DNA from: Breviolum minutum Mf 1.05b.01
Lineage: Eukaryota > Sar > Dinophyceae > Suessiales > Symbiodiniaceae
Direction: 5' to 3'
NCBI GenBank assembly: GCA_000507305.1
Contig: DF239554.1
Coordinates: 146,770 to 210,769, forward strand
Length of the DNA: 64,000 nucleotides
Of the stretch, positions 30,838 to 42,499 are shown piece after piece (the first letter of the stretch is position 1; every line of letters begins with the position of its first letter). The notes beneath the pieces are model-generated. The model was not told the origin of the DNA. It worked only from the letters and a program-made list of their open reading frames with translations, and made no database searches. A program made the translations under genes and the position numbers.

Positions 30838-31942
30838 ACAGGACGCTAGCTTCATGGGACATGATTTTTCCGATGCCTTTTTTAAAACGATTTTGGTCCG
30901 ATTTATCCTTCTAACTTTCGGTATCAACGGTATCAACGTGTTTTTTTTGATTTCAGCTTAAAAAAACAAGAAACAAAGTCCTCCCCACCACCACGTTTTC
31001 AATGTGTTTTGGATAGGACCTTTTCGCCCTGTGTCTACATCAACGCACGTGGAAAGCATTGTGTGGACCTGCAAACTTTTCACACCAGTCACATGAATCG
31101 AGCCGCCTGGGCGGCATGGGAGACTTCCTGTTGGTTCAGCCGGTTGCTGCAATGGAGGGTTGAAACCCACCAATCTCGAATTTTCGTAACGAAAAACTAA
31201 TAATGTAGATAGATCAAACATGATCAAGCAAGTGAATGCTTGATGTCACCATTTTAGAGAAAGATTTACTGTATATAAGTGTCAATGCTTCAACCCCAAT
31301 CATACAAACCTGGACCCGCACTTCAGGTTTTCACCAATTTCATCGTCAATTTGTATCAAACATTGATGGCGGTCCATTGGTCCAATGTGACGTTCCACCA
31401 GTCGGTGAAAATCCCAGGATGAGACGATGGCATCGACCTCATTGGATCATGCCATTTCAGTACGAACTCATCCTTCCATCCTGGCCAACTTACACCCTGA
31501 GGTGAGAGATCAATTTTTTGCCGTTGGTGCGAAAAATTGACATGCTTGACAGGCTGAAATTCAGAAAAAAACCCAGCTGATACGGTAAACACATGTAAAC
31601 ACACCATTAGAAATGTAAGTAGATTTTGGTGCTACAAGTTGCAATGATGGTATATATCCACTTCATACAGAAGTACCGGTGTAAGGGCTTGTCCGACGTG
31701 AGGACAGGAAAGGATGAAACCCTGTGAAGAGAAGGTTTGAAGTAAGGCAACTTGAACTTTTTGTTTCAGGAAAATTGAGTATCAAAGAGGGGTCCAATGA
31801 TATTTTTCATCAAAAAAAGGCTATCCAAAATCCTTTCGAGTTTTTTCAGAGCTCATGAGGTATATCTTCTCAATCCACTTTGCCTCTTGGGAAAGGGCAT
31901 TTCTCGATCATTTCCCAGGGGCACCTTGCACACATAGCAATA

Positions 31943-32076
31943 GCCTGACAACAAGTGATCTCCCCTCAAACGATCCAACTTCACTGAAAGCCACAGGTGG
32001 CCGATTGGACCATTTATCGCTCGCGGATTGGCAATGCTACAGGGCGCTTGGAGGAACTCTTCAGCACGTTCTCCAG
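31943..32076 (+). CDS. candidate exon
   Basis: From a GCAATAG acceptor to a CTCCAG|GTGCGT donor the frame reads LTTSDLPSNDPTSLKATGGR and continues LDHLSLADWQCYRALGGTLQHVLQ. The second half looks like a folded helix segment. No family recognised. Confidence 0.45.
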
Positions 32077-32079
32077 GTG

Positions 32080-32580
32080 CGTTTTTTTCGGTGGGTGAGT
32101 TACAAGGCCCTTCAACAAAAACGTCTTCCCAAATGACCTGACTGAGGTAGTTGAGTCAGATATTCCATGATTTCCAGGGGCCTCCTTCTGCAAGCTTGAT
32201 TTTGACAGGCAAGGCAGCCACAGCGACCTCTTCACCAGGCAGAACAGTCCCATAGCTGTAGCAAGAGATTCATGTTTTGCTCGTGTCGTTTGAAACTTTG
32301 ATTGGCGAAATGATAAAATTGCCGATATGATGCATTTCATTATTGTTCTGGATATGCTGTTGCTTCTGTGCAACTGGCGAATCGCTGAGGCTACAATGCT
32401 GGTGACTCACCATGAATTTGCTGAGCTTTTGACAATCTGACTTTGCTGGTCATTGACAGAGTAGCTAGATCTTCCTTTATCCCAAGTCATATTGGCCTAA
32501 AGGAGCCGACAATGACTGGGGCATGGTGGGGTTTGCACCGGAAAAAATGGGGGGCGCTTGGCGCACAGAGACAGGCCACG
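32080..32580. other. no supported gene
   Basis: No exon with splice context. Bases 32580 onward enter a MITE. Confidence 0.35.
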
Positions 32581-32584
32581 GAAA

Positions 32585-32695
32585 CAAATGGATGTTTCCG
32601 AAAATAGTGGTACCCCCAAATCATCCATTTTAATAGGGTTTTCCATTATAAACCATCCATTTTGGGGTACCACTATTTTTGGAAACACCCAAATG
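32585..32695. mobile_element. MITE, family 1, second member
   Basis: The element at 32591-32689 (99 bp) starts GATGTTTCCGAAAATAGTGG and ends with its near complement CCACTATTTTTGGAAACACC. The flanks repeat CAAATG at 32585-32590 and 32690-32695, a likely 6-bp target duplication. The arms share GTTTCC...GGTGGTACC-type sequence with 14751-14863, so both belong to one family. Confidence 0.85.
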
Positions 32696-32799
32696 TGAAA
32701 CCACACAAAAAAACATCGTGGAAAGTGCTGAGGTTTTGTTGCAGAGTGAAGCTTCCTCTACAACCTCGCCTCTCAAGGCCGGATGTTTTTTCACAATGG

Positions 32800-32894
32800 G
32801 TGGCGGTGGGTCCAATGGTCCGATGGTTTCACCCCAAAACGCGGGGGATATTTTGACAAATCTTTTTCGAAGAGGTTGAAGCCACCACCTAGGA
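32800..32894. mobile_element. MITE, family 2, degenerate member
   Basis: The right end GAGGTTGAAGCCACCACC and interior TTTCACCCCAAAACGCGGGGGATATTTTGAC agree with the other family 2 members. The left end is worn and its boundary is approximate. Confidence 0.5.
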
Positions 32895-33784
32895 CCTAGC
32901 TTGTAGATGCTTGTAGTGGCAAGTTCTTCCGCGAAGCATTGCATGGAATGCTAGAATAGGAAACCATGATATCTAAGCATTCTAGGCACGGACAAGAGTC
33001 ATCAGGAAGGTCCACGAGTGATGTTTTTTTGGCAGCAAAGTGCCAAATTTCTTTGTTCAGTGGTATCTTAGGGGCACAAAGCTTTGCAACAGTTGTACAG
33101 CTGCACCCGTGAAATCGTGCATTAAATTCAGCATACTCATTTCACAATGTCATCCATCGTGGGGAACTTTGCGTTTCCAGGCAGATACTTCATCACCATC
33201 CCAAGATATTACCATTCATGCCCGTGGGCCCCCTCCGCGGCCCCAACACAGGCCATGGTTGTTAAATATGTCCTTCCTTCGTACGCTGTTGGACATGGAT
33301 GTTTCCTCCGTACGTTCTGAGGCGCCGATGAATAGGATTGATTTTTTCATGCTAAAAAAACATAGGGGGAACGAGTTCGTTGGTTTCGGCCGTTTGAAAC
33401 CAATACAATTTGATGGATTATATGTATATATATGTATATAAATTTTACTCATCCATGTGTTAGCCGGTGTGCTTTCAGATGTTTTTTTTTCCAGTTGAAG
33501 TTCGAGTTCGAAAGAAAGCAGTGATTGGGAACCTGACTTGGAGGCCTTGATGTTGATGGGTCATGAAAATACGGATGCTGTACAAGAACTCAGATTGTGA
33601 GGTGCTCAAAGATTGGGTGAGTGGAGTTGCGTTGCCAGAAATTCGGAACATAGGAGAAATGATGGAAACAAAAAAAACAGAAATTTAATACGAAAAAGTT
33701 AGGATTCTGACATCCCACTTGAAGTCACTCTCACAGGGTTTTCCACCCAAAAAAGGTCCCCCCCCCCTTTGTGACTTTTGGGTT

Positions 33785-33896
33785 GAAGCTGCTCAAGTCC
33801 TCGGCGAAAATGTGGTTTTCATCGCCAAGGTCATGGATGCAAGAGGCCTTAGTGCCCAAAGCCATGCAGAAGACCTTGATGTCCCAGGACTGACAT
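33785..33896 (+). CDS. exon with GTAAGT donor (gene P, part 1)
   Basis: The frame reads EAAQVLGENVVFIAKVMDAR and continues GLSAQSHAEDLDVPGLT up to a canonical GTAAGT. Good composition. The acceptor is likely GTTGAAG or slightly upstream. It probably joins 34088-34179 and perhaps the exons that follow. Confidence 0.5.
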
Positions 33897-34087
33897 GTAA
33901 GTGACATAAGTTTTGTGCCAGAAATGTAGTAGGGGAGGGAGTCTCCCTTATTTGAGTGGAAATCCAAGGTTGGTGAGATATCATCTTGATTCATCTTGAG
34001 ATATCTTGAGATTTGTTGAATTCGGAATCGAGGAAGGGTTCCGGTTGATAGGTGGGTCATGTCATGTCATTAATTTGCATTGGCTAG

Positions 34088-34179
34088 AGGCCCTTCTTCA
34101 GCAGAATTCCATCATTCAACTGGCCACTTTGCAACTTCTGGTCGCTGTGCCTCTCCCAGGGCAGGAGGAAACAAGGAGA
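34088..34179 (+). CDS. candidate exon (gene P, part 2)
   Basis: After a GGCTAG acceptor the frame reads ALLQQNSIIQLATLQLLVAV and continues PLPGQEETR. A regular hydrophobic helix. The donor may be GA at ACAAG|GAGAG. Confidence 0.45.
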
Positions 34180-34273
34180 GTCGTAGTTTGTTCTTCAACA
34201 TGACTTGTTATGTAATATCATACTTTGCATTGGCACTTTTTGAGTCGAAATATCACTTAATGAACTGGTAGAC

Positions 34274-34394
34274 ATGGACATGCAAGCATATCCACAAACG
34301 ACTTCTAAGGTTTTAGAGCGCCTGCAGCGTGCGGTGGCTTCCAATAGTTGGGAGGCCTCAGAGAAGGAGGAGCGTTTCATGACATTGCTTGATG
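34274..34394 (+). CDS. candidate exon (gene P, part 3)
   Basis: Frame MDMQAYPQTTSKVLERLQRA continues VASNSWEASEKEERFMTLLD, ending at GATG|GTGCAT. A GGTAG acceptor lies just before the ATG. It may be internal or a start exon. Coding composition is convincing. Confidence 0.5.
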
Positions 34395-34488
34395 GTGCAT
34401 AGAACGCCCTAAGTGAAGGAAAAATCATAGGGCCGAGCACTTGTGGAACATCAAATATCTGGCAGAAGCTACTGTGTTTAGCAGTCCA

Positions 34489-34622
34489 TGTCAGCAGGAA
34501 CTGCTTCATCGAACGCAGCAACAGCTACCAGACCTCAACACCTTGCTGCTATTGTGGCAACGACTGGTGAAGGAGGACTGGTCAACCAAATTAGGCGACC
34601 AAGCCGCTTCCCCCATTTCAGG
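34489..34622 (+). CDS. candidate exon (gene P, part 4)
   Basis: After a TTTAGCAG acceptor one frame reads SMSAGTASSNAATATRPQHL and continues AAIVATTGEGGLVNQIRR to an AG|GTTGGT donor. Alanine/threonine-rich linker followed by a more ordered piece. Phase with the previous exon is unresolved. Confidence 0.4.
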
Positions 34623-35060
34623 TTGGTTTAGTGAGGAACCTTTCCCACAAAGTGCCTTATATAAATCTCAGTTTCCAAATTTGAAGTAAATTTTTTCCTC
34701 CGATACATTAGGCCAGTAGGTCATTCATCCATTTCCTTCCAGAATTATTTGAAGGAAGATCATTTCAACAACATGGACACAAGCTTGTTGGCTGAGATTA
34801 TGGTTTAATACTGATTGAACCCTGATGAGATTTTGAATGGCTGGATGATAAGAAAACATGATCAGATGTGAAGATCTGAAATTCGTTTCGGCACAGTTGT
34901 GAAATCGAAATCATGTTCTGAGCATTTCTGACCCATTGAAATTGAGCAGATTCCACTGAATATTGCAGGAACCTTCCTTTGATCTTCAACCAGGCAAGGA
35001 GTTTGGAAAGCAACTTTTTTGATGTTGCCATGATGTTGTTTTCCTTTCAGCATCTTTCAG

Positions 35061-35132
35061 CACGGCGCAGGGTCTGTGTCCAGTTCCAAGCCAAAAGGCA
35101 AGCGAAAGCCGGCTGCTCCCAGTGTGCGTTGA
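35061..35132 (+). CDS. probable C-terminal exon (gene P, part 5)
   Basis: After tandem TTTCAG acceptors, 23 codons read HGAGSVSSSKPKGKRKPAAP then SVR before TGA. A basic, serine-rich tail typical of a C-terminus and possibly a nuclear signal (KGKRK). The natural end of the exon series starting at 33785. Confidence 0.45.
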   Translation, partial: HGAGSVSSSKPKGKRKPAAPSVR

Positions 35133-35139
35133 AAGGGAA

Positions 35140-36530
35140 CGCGAAGGAATCAGGGTTGGCCTTTTCCTTTAAGTTGAGCTAAGGCATGAAGGAGAAGAAC
35201 ATGAAGAGTGGCCGTCCTTTTCTTAGTAACACCCTGACGTTTCCAAGTTTCAACTGTTCAGATTCTGAAATCACAATTAGTCACAAGCCATTTGGAAGAT
35301 TTCTATTTTTCCCATGCCGAGTATTTGGTAAATTTTTCGCAGCCAGCTTCTTGGGATTTGCCAACAATTTAGGACAGAGAATGGAGATGCAAACATTGGT
35401 GAAAACCTAAAACAGGTGCAAACTTTGGAGCTTCAATTTGGTGCAACAAAAAAGTATATAGTGAATTGAATTCCACAATGAGATATATAATTTCTCAGAA
35501 TTACCGGTAGTTTGTTGGGATTTTTCCCAACACAAAGGTGCAGGACATTGGGGTTCAACGGTTGGAATTTTAGTGGATGTTCAGCTCCTAAGCGTGAGAA
35601 AACTCAACGTTGGTAGGTGACACAGCAAGAAGTGGCTCAATGGCTCGGAATTGGCGTGGCGACTTAAAGATGGCAGCATTGGCAGATGCCCAGAGGGTTG
35701 AGGTTTGTGTAAAATCTTATAAAACTCTCCTTCTTACAAAACACAGTACATTACAATGATAATGAAAATAGTACCACCATTTCGTTGACACAAAGCATCA
35801 TACAATGAATTTTGGAGTCAATTGTTATCACGACAGCAAAATGGACATTTGTTCATGAAGTGATGCATCGGATACATATAGACCACGTCCTAATCATTTC
35901 TAGTGAACTTCCTCATGACCTGACTAATGATCTGACTGTAAATGGTGCTTTAGCAAGGAAATATACCCCGCAATGACCTTTCAGGTGGGCGAATGTGTTT
36001 TGCTATTTCAAGCGCCTGCCAGACCAGCCCTGTAATCCATTCCACACTGGCATTGAGGTCCTGAAATGCCATCACACTCGGTATTCACCTGCTGGTGCAA
36101 GAGCGTGCAGAGGTAGTTGAACCAGTGGAATCTAAGAAAAGATTCAGGAGGCGACTCTTTCTCCAATCATATTTGCTCGTGGTCATATGAGCCGGGTAAT
36201 GTCACTTTGGGAATAACATTTCCTTAACTTGTCCTTAACAGCATTATGGTTTAGTGGAAAATGACCCCATTGTTGCTGAAAAAGTGGTCTTGGAGACATC
36301 TCATGTCTTTCTGGTTTCCATGATTCCAACGTCCAAAGCTTCTTTCACACTTCTACAGGTATTTGGAGGTTCTTCCCCAGAGCGCACTGGACGTGAAGTT
36401 CGATTGGCTTGGGCCCCAAAAATCGCTGATTTTTTTGGGTAGCCAGATCCATCCCAGATATCAGATCCTGTTTCAAGTGTTGGATGCTTCTTTGTTTTGC
36501 GTTTTAATTGGAGGTCCAAACTCCTTTCTG
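35140..36530. other. no firm gene
   Basis: A patch near 36361-36410 (YLEVLPQSALDVKFDW after CTACAG) may be an exon. The rest is AT-leaning with no splice-bounded frame. Confidence 0.3.
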
Positions 36531-36536
36531 CTGTGG

Positions 36537-36650
36537 CGAATCCAATCGAGTCAGGAGAAAGTCAAGGCGCCGGAAGATGCATCAAATGCTGTGATGGACT
36601 TTCCTGACTTCACCATTGAAGATGGGTGGATGAAGAGCTGGTGGGTCACA
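36537..36650 (+). CDS. candidate exon
   Basis: The frame reads RIQSSQEKVKAPEDASNAVM and continues DFPDFTIEDGWMKSWWVT. Good composition, open for more than 100 codons upstream and downstream. Boundaries not fixed. No family recognised. Confidence 0.4.
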
Positions 36651-37609
36651 GGGTTACTACGGTTTTCTAATGCCCTATTTGAGGGGTAGCTGAACCAATT
36701 CATACATTTCCATACATTTACCCCTCAAAGTTTGGAAAAAGGGGTTTCTTTTGAAGCTTGGAGAACAGTTTTTGGTGACATTTTTGGATCCCAGTCCAGT
36801 TTCGAAGCTGATAAAGTAGGCATTCCCCCAGGTCCTACATATAGTTGATGAGATAAAGACCCTTGAAGATCAACAGTTCCATTGCATGTGACAGGTTTAG
36901 ATTGAAAATACAGTCCTGTTTGCAAACGTTCGATTTCACAAAAACAATCCACATGTTTCATCAACTGAAGCTCAAACTTCCCAAGTTTTCCAGCATTTTC
37001 CAGCAATTTTTTGACAGAATGAGCTTCCATTTCAAGCGGCCGAACGTGGCCCCAAGGTGAGGTGGAGTTCTGCAAAGCCTTGGCGTGTGTGAATTGCGTT
37101 GCAGCAGCCATGTCTGATTCTAAGTCGAAACCTGTGAGATTGGAAACCTTGGATTCCACACAAATATACAATAATATAGATTTGTACATAAAAGTGTGTG
37201 CATAAGTATGTATATATTATTTACATATATACAAACATGCATATTATATATGCATGCACATAAACTCCATACATTTCATATGCACATTGAACTGCATGAA
37301 CTTGTGCACTTTTACGGAGATGTGCGAAGTAAGACTAGGACTGGTCATCCAACAAGGCGTGCCAGAGCTGAAACTATGCAGCTCTCAAAATCACAACGAG
37401 CGTGGTTGGAGGCTGCAAAAAAAACGGCCCCCAACAAAAAGTTCAGTTAAGAAAATTGCAACAAACTAATGGTATGAAGATTTCAGTGCAAAAACCTTGG
37501 AATATTTGTTCAGGACGGCCGATTCACAGTTGCATCTGGGTGTGTTTCAAAAAATCGTTGAAGACATTTTGAAGACATAACGGTACGTCTTTTTCCCAGT
37601 CCCTTTGAA

Positions 37610-37722
37610 AGCACCGCATCAAGCGACGTTGGACTGTCAGACCTTGCTACGCTTGCGCTCTGCTGACTCTGAAGAGCTGCGGAATGCCTGTACCGAGCCG
37701 AAGTCTCAGCCGCTAAGTTGTT
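37610..37722 (+). CDS. candidate exon
   Basis: The frame reads LDCQTLLRLRSADSEELRNA and continues CTEPKSQPLSCFG. GC-rich within AT-rich flanks. Splice sites not certain. Confidence 0.4.
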
Positions 37723-38136
37723 TTGGGATCAACCCGGGGGGGGATCCAGTGCCATTGGGGTGGGTGGATTGTAGGTTGTTTGTGAGAGAACGTTTGAACA
37801 CCTTGTGATTGTGCTTTTTTTTGAGCTTCAACCTTCATGGGTTTCAGAGTTTCTCGAGGCAAATCATGGCATTTCTCTTGGGTCGGGGATTGCTGGGACC
37901 TTGCCTTAGCAACATCAGATTGGAAACGACTCGCACATCTTGTTGTGTCGATTTCAATATTGTTTTTGAACGATTCTTAGACTGTCATCACTAGAGCATG
38001 AATCATCAAAAACTTGCTGGCAAAAAAAATCATGAATCAATATGAACCAATACTAACTAAAAACCACAAACCACTTTTTTCCGTGGTGTTGTGGTTTTAA
38101 TACAAAATAGAGACTGGCTTCCACCAATCCCACCAA

Positions 38137-38280
38137 GAGGGTTGGTCCTTGGTGTTTTCCTGGTGGAGGTCCTTCCGAGCGCAAGGAACTGGAGCTCCTC
38201 CTGACAGCTTTGGAGAAACGTCCGCAATGCATTGGCTTCGTGGGACAGGCGCCCTATTTGGGGGCCCCCAAAAAGGAGAG
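38137..38280 (+). CDS. candidate exon
   Basis: From about an ACCAAG acceptor the frame reads RVGPWCFPGGGPSERKELEL and continues LLTALEKRPQCIGFVGQAPY. Protein-like. The overlapping + frame is also open, but less regular. Confidence 0.45.
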
Positions 38281-38640
38281 GCGAAAATGTTTCAAAAGGC
38301 CATGGAGATGATGGTTTCAATGTTTTTTTTGAATTTCGAATTTTTACTCCGAAGTCTTCGGAAAATGATGGAATTTGACTATATAATATTTTTCAATTGG
38401 GTTTAAAGCACCAACTTGCGGTAATTTGATATCCAAGTTGATCATGGTTCCGGATGATCACGTCATGAAAACAACTTTTCGTCTAAAGTCAAAGCCATCT
38501 AAAGCCCTCTTTGTTTTAAGAGTATCTATGGCAATGTAGTGTAAACTGGATCAAAGGATTCAATCTCTTCCAATGGTTTCAAGCAACTTTACAACATTTG
38601 AGCATGAGATGATCCTAAGTGGGAGGAGATAATGCTGCAG

Positions 38641-38706
38641 TCGTTTTCTGGACCAGGTGCTTCAAGCTCTCTTCAGCCGCCCAGGATACTTCATGTCGTT
38701 GGCGCA
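38641..38706 (+). CDS. exon
   Basis: Exactly 66 bases from an ATGCTGCAG acceptor to a GCGCAG|GTACCA donor read RFLDQVLQALFSRPGYFMSL then AQ. An amphipathic helix with clean boundaries. No family recognised. Confidence 0.5.
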
Positions 38707-39194
38707 GGTACCAAATTTGGCAAAGATGCAGAATAGTGAATGTCGAGCCTGGTGTAGTCCAAATTTTTAGTCTGAAGATTGTCAGAATTTGGGAAGGACT
38801 TTGCACAATTCGATTCAACACATTGCATCAAAACGGCAGCGGCATCATCACCTTCCACAGGATTTTCACAAAATTTCGGATTTGTGAAGCAAACTTCCAT
38901 GAAACTTCCATGCGGAAAAAACCACAAGCTATCCAACCATTTGCAAGCATGATTTCTGTTTCAAGGCACCTTCATTGCTACCAGTGGCCTTACTTCAACA
39001 CCTTACGAGAAGAGATCCACAAAGCCTTGCCTTAGCGCCAACTGCTACCCCTGAACAACGTTGGGGTGCCCAAGTCTTTTGTTGGATGAGAGATCTGAGT
39101 TTTTATGCGTGACTGTTAGTGACGTTACGAGTTATTGGGTTGTTTTGGTTGGGAAGCTCTTCTGACAGATGACACTGATTCATCTTTTTCATGC

Positions 39195-39365
39195 CCGTCT
39201 TCATCTTACCAGTGATAAGAATAATGATCCTTCCCCTCCTCGTCATGCTCGTCATGCTCGTCGTTATCGATATCATCGTTATCACCGTTGTCACCACCAT
39301 CACCATCACCATTACCAGCACCAGCAGCGGCAGCATCATCATCCTCGTCATCATCGTCATCAGTG
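39195..39365. repeat. CAT/CAC/CGT trinucleotide-rich tract
   Basis: Irregular GTCATGCTC, CACCATCAC and CATCATCGTCATC triplets. All six frames are nearly open because of the triplet periodicity, so the apparent coding capacity is not evidence of a gene. Confidence 0.7.
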
Positions 39366-39512
39366 AAACCCAGCCAAGGGGGGGCAAGCAACAACTGCTG
39401 CAATTGAAGCTAATTAAGCTCTTTGGAACATGCCATTGTAAATGCCAAACTGGTGTTAGGTTCAAAGACGGCTATGATTTGCTCCAAGATGGTGAAACAC
39501 TTATTGTTGCAG

Positions 39513-39692
39513 ATGGCCTCGTTGCAAGCTCAGCCATACAACTTTCCAAGCATCGTTTCGGTTCGAGTTAGTTCTCAGCTGCTGAGATCGTTTCCAGAGA
39601 CGGCAAAAGCTTTGATGCATCTTGTGCGCAGCATTGGCGAATGGAAAGCTGGAAGTGTCACTTGGATGTTTGTAGATGTCGCTGTCCATGGG
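39513..39692 (+). CDS. exon of an unrecognised gene
   Basis: From a TTGTTGCAG acceptor the frame reads MASLQAQPYNFPSIVSVRVS and continues SQLLRSFPETAKALMHLVRS and IGEWKAGSVTWMFVDVAVHG, 60 clean codons. Donor probably near CATG|GG. Likely followed by the exon ending at 40134. Confidence 0.5.
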
Positions 39693-39949
39693 GATTGGGT
39701 TTGTGTGTTTTTTGGGTGCCCTTCAGGGAACTGGAAGGACAGAAAACACATGGCAGTTTCCAGCTTGGTACCACAAAAAAGACCAACAGTTGGAGGGTGG
39801 AGCTTCAATCCTGATCATTTCAAATACAGGTGATACAATATGGGCATGTGGAGATTATCTGATTATTGCCAAGCCAACTCGGGTAGAGATCTTGACAGGG
39901 CATTTGCCCAAGGTCAGTTTCAAAGCTCACAAATCCATACAAATTCTCC

Positions 39950-40134
39950 AACCAGCCCTGTTTCCTCCTTCGTTTCCTCCATGGTTGGTTGGAGTGTCGG
40001 CATTAGTCACCTGCAATGTGCCTTTTGCCGAGGTTGCCACGGCTGAAGAGTTCGTTCCTCAAATCCATTACTTGCAGAAGCTGCACCATCACGGTCCATG
40101 CTATCATGTGGAACATCATAAGGCAAAAAGATGA
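39950..40134 (+). CDS. candidate terminal exon
   Basis: The frame reads PALFPPSFPPWLVGVSALVT and continues CNVPFAEVATAEEFVPQIHY then LQKLHHHGPCYHVEHHKAKR, with stop at 40132-40134. Histidine-rich tail. The 5' boundary is uncertain. Confidence 0.4.
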
Positions 40135-40707
40135 TTCGATGGGAGGCGGCATTGGAAATATTAAATATTGGTAGGGTGAAGGAAAGGGGTTGTGAAAGGG
40201 CAATGTCCTAAAATATCCTAAAACGCTTTTGTTTAGGATGGCTTCGCCAATTTTGAATCAACAGGTTCGATTCGATGGTTTTCTGTTGAGACTTCGAAGA
40301 AAGGGATAGATCATTTAGAGGTGCACGGCTCCGCCAGTTTAGGAATCACCATGGAAACACCCAGTATGAGATCATTGTTCCTTTCAGAAAGATCAGGTAG
40401 AACTATGAGTTCCTGGGAATCCAACCACCCCCCGCAGGTGATTCGGCTGTAGAAGGAATTCGACAGTCTGGATTCTCGGTTGCCACCATGTCAAAACCCT
40501 GAGTCCGTTTGTTGAGAAGGAAGGCACGAAAAAAAGGCAGTTCACCATGGTGGAAGCCATTTGCCGAGATGTTTTCATGCTCGTTTATCCAGCCGGATTT
40601 TTGTTGAGATTCTGAGGCAATTGTTGGAGAAACTGAGTTCGAAGTCCGAACCTCATAGGCTTTACATGGCTTTACACATGGACCTTTCCACATCAAAGTG
40701 ACTTGAA

Positions 40708-41140
40708 ATGTTGAAACCGAACTTCAACAGCCAGCCACCCTGGCAACAATCAGCAACCAAAAAAGCTCTAAGCTTCACCAATCTTAGGAAGCGCAAACGG
40801 GAGGGTCACGAAGAAGCGCCAACCGAAGAACCCCAGGACGACTTGTCAAGCCACTGGACCTGGATCAAGGGATTTTGGGTACAAAAAGAGACTGCAGACC
40901 AGCTCTGTTTCAAGCTTTCGGATTTTCGATGATTTGCGGATGATTCTCATTGGCTAAAAAAAAATCGTTGTCTCAAAATCTCAACGACTCAAAGTTCTAT
41001 ATTTTTCGTCGACTGATTGGGCTCAAGGGTATTTCGAAGGCACGACGCGAGATTTTGAAGTCAACAAAAAGCAGCACCCGGGGAACCGTGGATGCTTCGG
41101 TTCCAAAGCCGGGGTCAGATTTCGGGCTCCCAAGCGGGAC
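40708..41140 (+). CDS. candidate exons upstream of 41152
   Basis: Two coding-like patches: about 40708-40920 (LSFTNLRKRKREGHEEAPTE and DDLSSHWTWIKGFW) and about 41010-41140 (KARREILKSTKSSTRGTVDA). A sentence similar to the first, SSTWTWIRG, recurs at about 43262-43290. They may be exons of one or more genes, but boundaries are unresolved. Confidence 0.3.
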
Positions 41141-41151
41141 CATAGTGGACT

Positions 41152-41640
41152 ATGTCTGGAGAGAAGTTCTTAGAGGAAGCGCTCGAAAAAAGTGATGCTG
41201 ACCTCTTTAAAGAGCTCTTTAGATTATATCCCTTGGCACATGTGGAGGATTACTACAAAGCTGGTTGGCAGAATGATTTGATGAAGACAGATATCCAGCT
41301 CTTTTGGGCGCACCGTGAAGAATCAGGAGCTCCCCACCCACCAGCAATTGAAGAGCTTGAACTACCCACCTTTCCAAGTGTCACAGATCCAAAAACAACA
41401 GCTCCAGAAACAACCACAACAACGACAACAACGACAACAACACCAGATACGACTCCAAAGACCAAGGTAAAGGAGGTTAGAAATATCATTGTGAGCCCGG
41501 TGCTTCCACAAGATGAGACTTTGGAAATTCTGATTTTTGTTAACAAGCATGGCTTGGACTTAACAAAGACCAAAGTATTACTAGCACCTGTGGAACGTTC
41601 GCGACGAGGGACGTTGATGGCTGACTTTAGTCCAGGCATG
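41152..41640 (+). CDS. probable first exon of an acidic/Thr-rich protein
   Basis: ATG 41152 follows a CCATAG acceptor by six bases, fitting a trans-spliced start. The frame reads MSGEKFLEEALEKSDADLFK, then ELFRLYPLAHVEDYYKAGWQ, then an acidic linker with an eleven-threonine run, then LPQDETLEILIFVNKHGLDL and KVLLAPVERSRRG. The open frame runs to 41697. The exon end is unknown, with candidate donors at CATG|GC and ATGG|GT near 41640-41675. The threonine run is coded by mixed ACA/ACG/ACC codons, so it is not a young microsatellite. No family recognised. Likely spliced to 41828-42497. Confidence 0.5.
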
Positions 41641-41827
41641 GCAATTTTTTTGAAGAATGGGGATGGGTTGTGCAAACGAATCTACTGCAACTGTTGATGA
41701 AGGGACATTGGGTTTGTGATGTTTGAAAGGTTTTGCTCAAGAAATTCCTTGTATATCCTTGTATTTTTGTATTGTAAATCTTCAAAATAATGACATTTTT
41801 GGTGTGACATTGATGAGGTGAAGATAG

Positions 41828-42497
41828 CTGCGCTTTGGCACAGCTTCAAGATTTCATGCAGAAATCTGGTATTTCCTTCGAGCGCCTCGAGGATGAGGCC
41901 ACTCCACTGGCTTCCACTGAAGCCACGGATGAGGCTTCACCCAGCGCAGCCGTTTCAGAGTCGAGTCCTGTGGCCACCACGGCACCGGCCGTGGAGAAGA
42001 CTGCGGCACTGGCGGAGCTATTGGCGAAGATGCCACCAGCCACACCAGCCACACCAGCCTCGGCGAGCGGATGGGGACCTAGACCTGCAGGGCCGTTGAC
42101 ACCAGGGCCTGTTACAATACCTGCCAGACCACCAAGTCAACCGCCAGTAAAAACACCACCAGTGGCACCACCAGGGACACTGGCACCTACTCTCAAGGTG
42201 CCAGTGGCTCCAGCTGCACCGGTGGCGGTGCCAGCCAAACACGTTACCGTACCAGTCAGGGCTCCAATGGCTCCCAAGCCGCCTGTTTCCAAACCGATGC
42301 CCTCGGTCTTGGCTGCCAAGTTGCCTACCAAAAGACCATTCGAATCATCCTTCGAGGCTGATCCCAAACGTCCGCATTTGATGAATGTGATGCCGCATCG
42401 GGTCCCGATTCCTAAGTTACCTCCTGGGATGCCAATACCATCACTTCCCTTAAGACCACGAGCACCTTCTTCAGATTGGTCGTGGGAATGGTGGTGA
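41828..42497 (+). CDS. Pro/Ala-rich protein exon
   Basis: Open for 220 codons from an ATAG acceptor near 41827 to TGA at 42495-42497. It begins LAQLQDFMQKSGISFERLED, passes through long Pro/Ala/Val repeats (PVKTPPVAPPGTLAP style), then KLPTKRPFESSFEADPKRPH, a possible nuclear signal, and ends APSSDWSWEWW. Low complexity keeps other frames open too, but the first 20 and last 60 residues look like real protein. Probably the C-terminal part of the gene starting at 41152. Confidence 0.5.
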
Positions 42498-42499
42498 AG

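Noticed and set aside
39206-39465. Asp-rich or Met/Thr-rich frames on the - strand
   Set aside because: A by-product of the CAT/CAC triplet tract, with no splice context.
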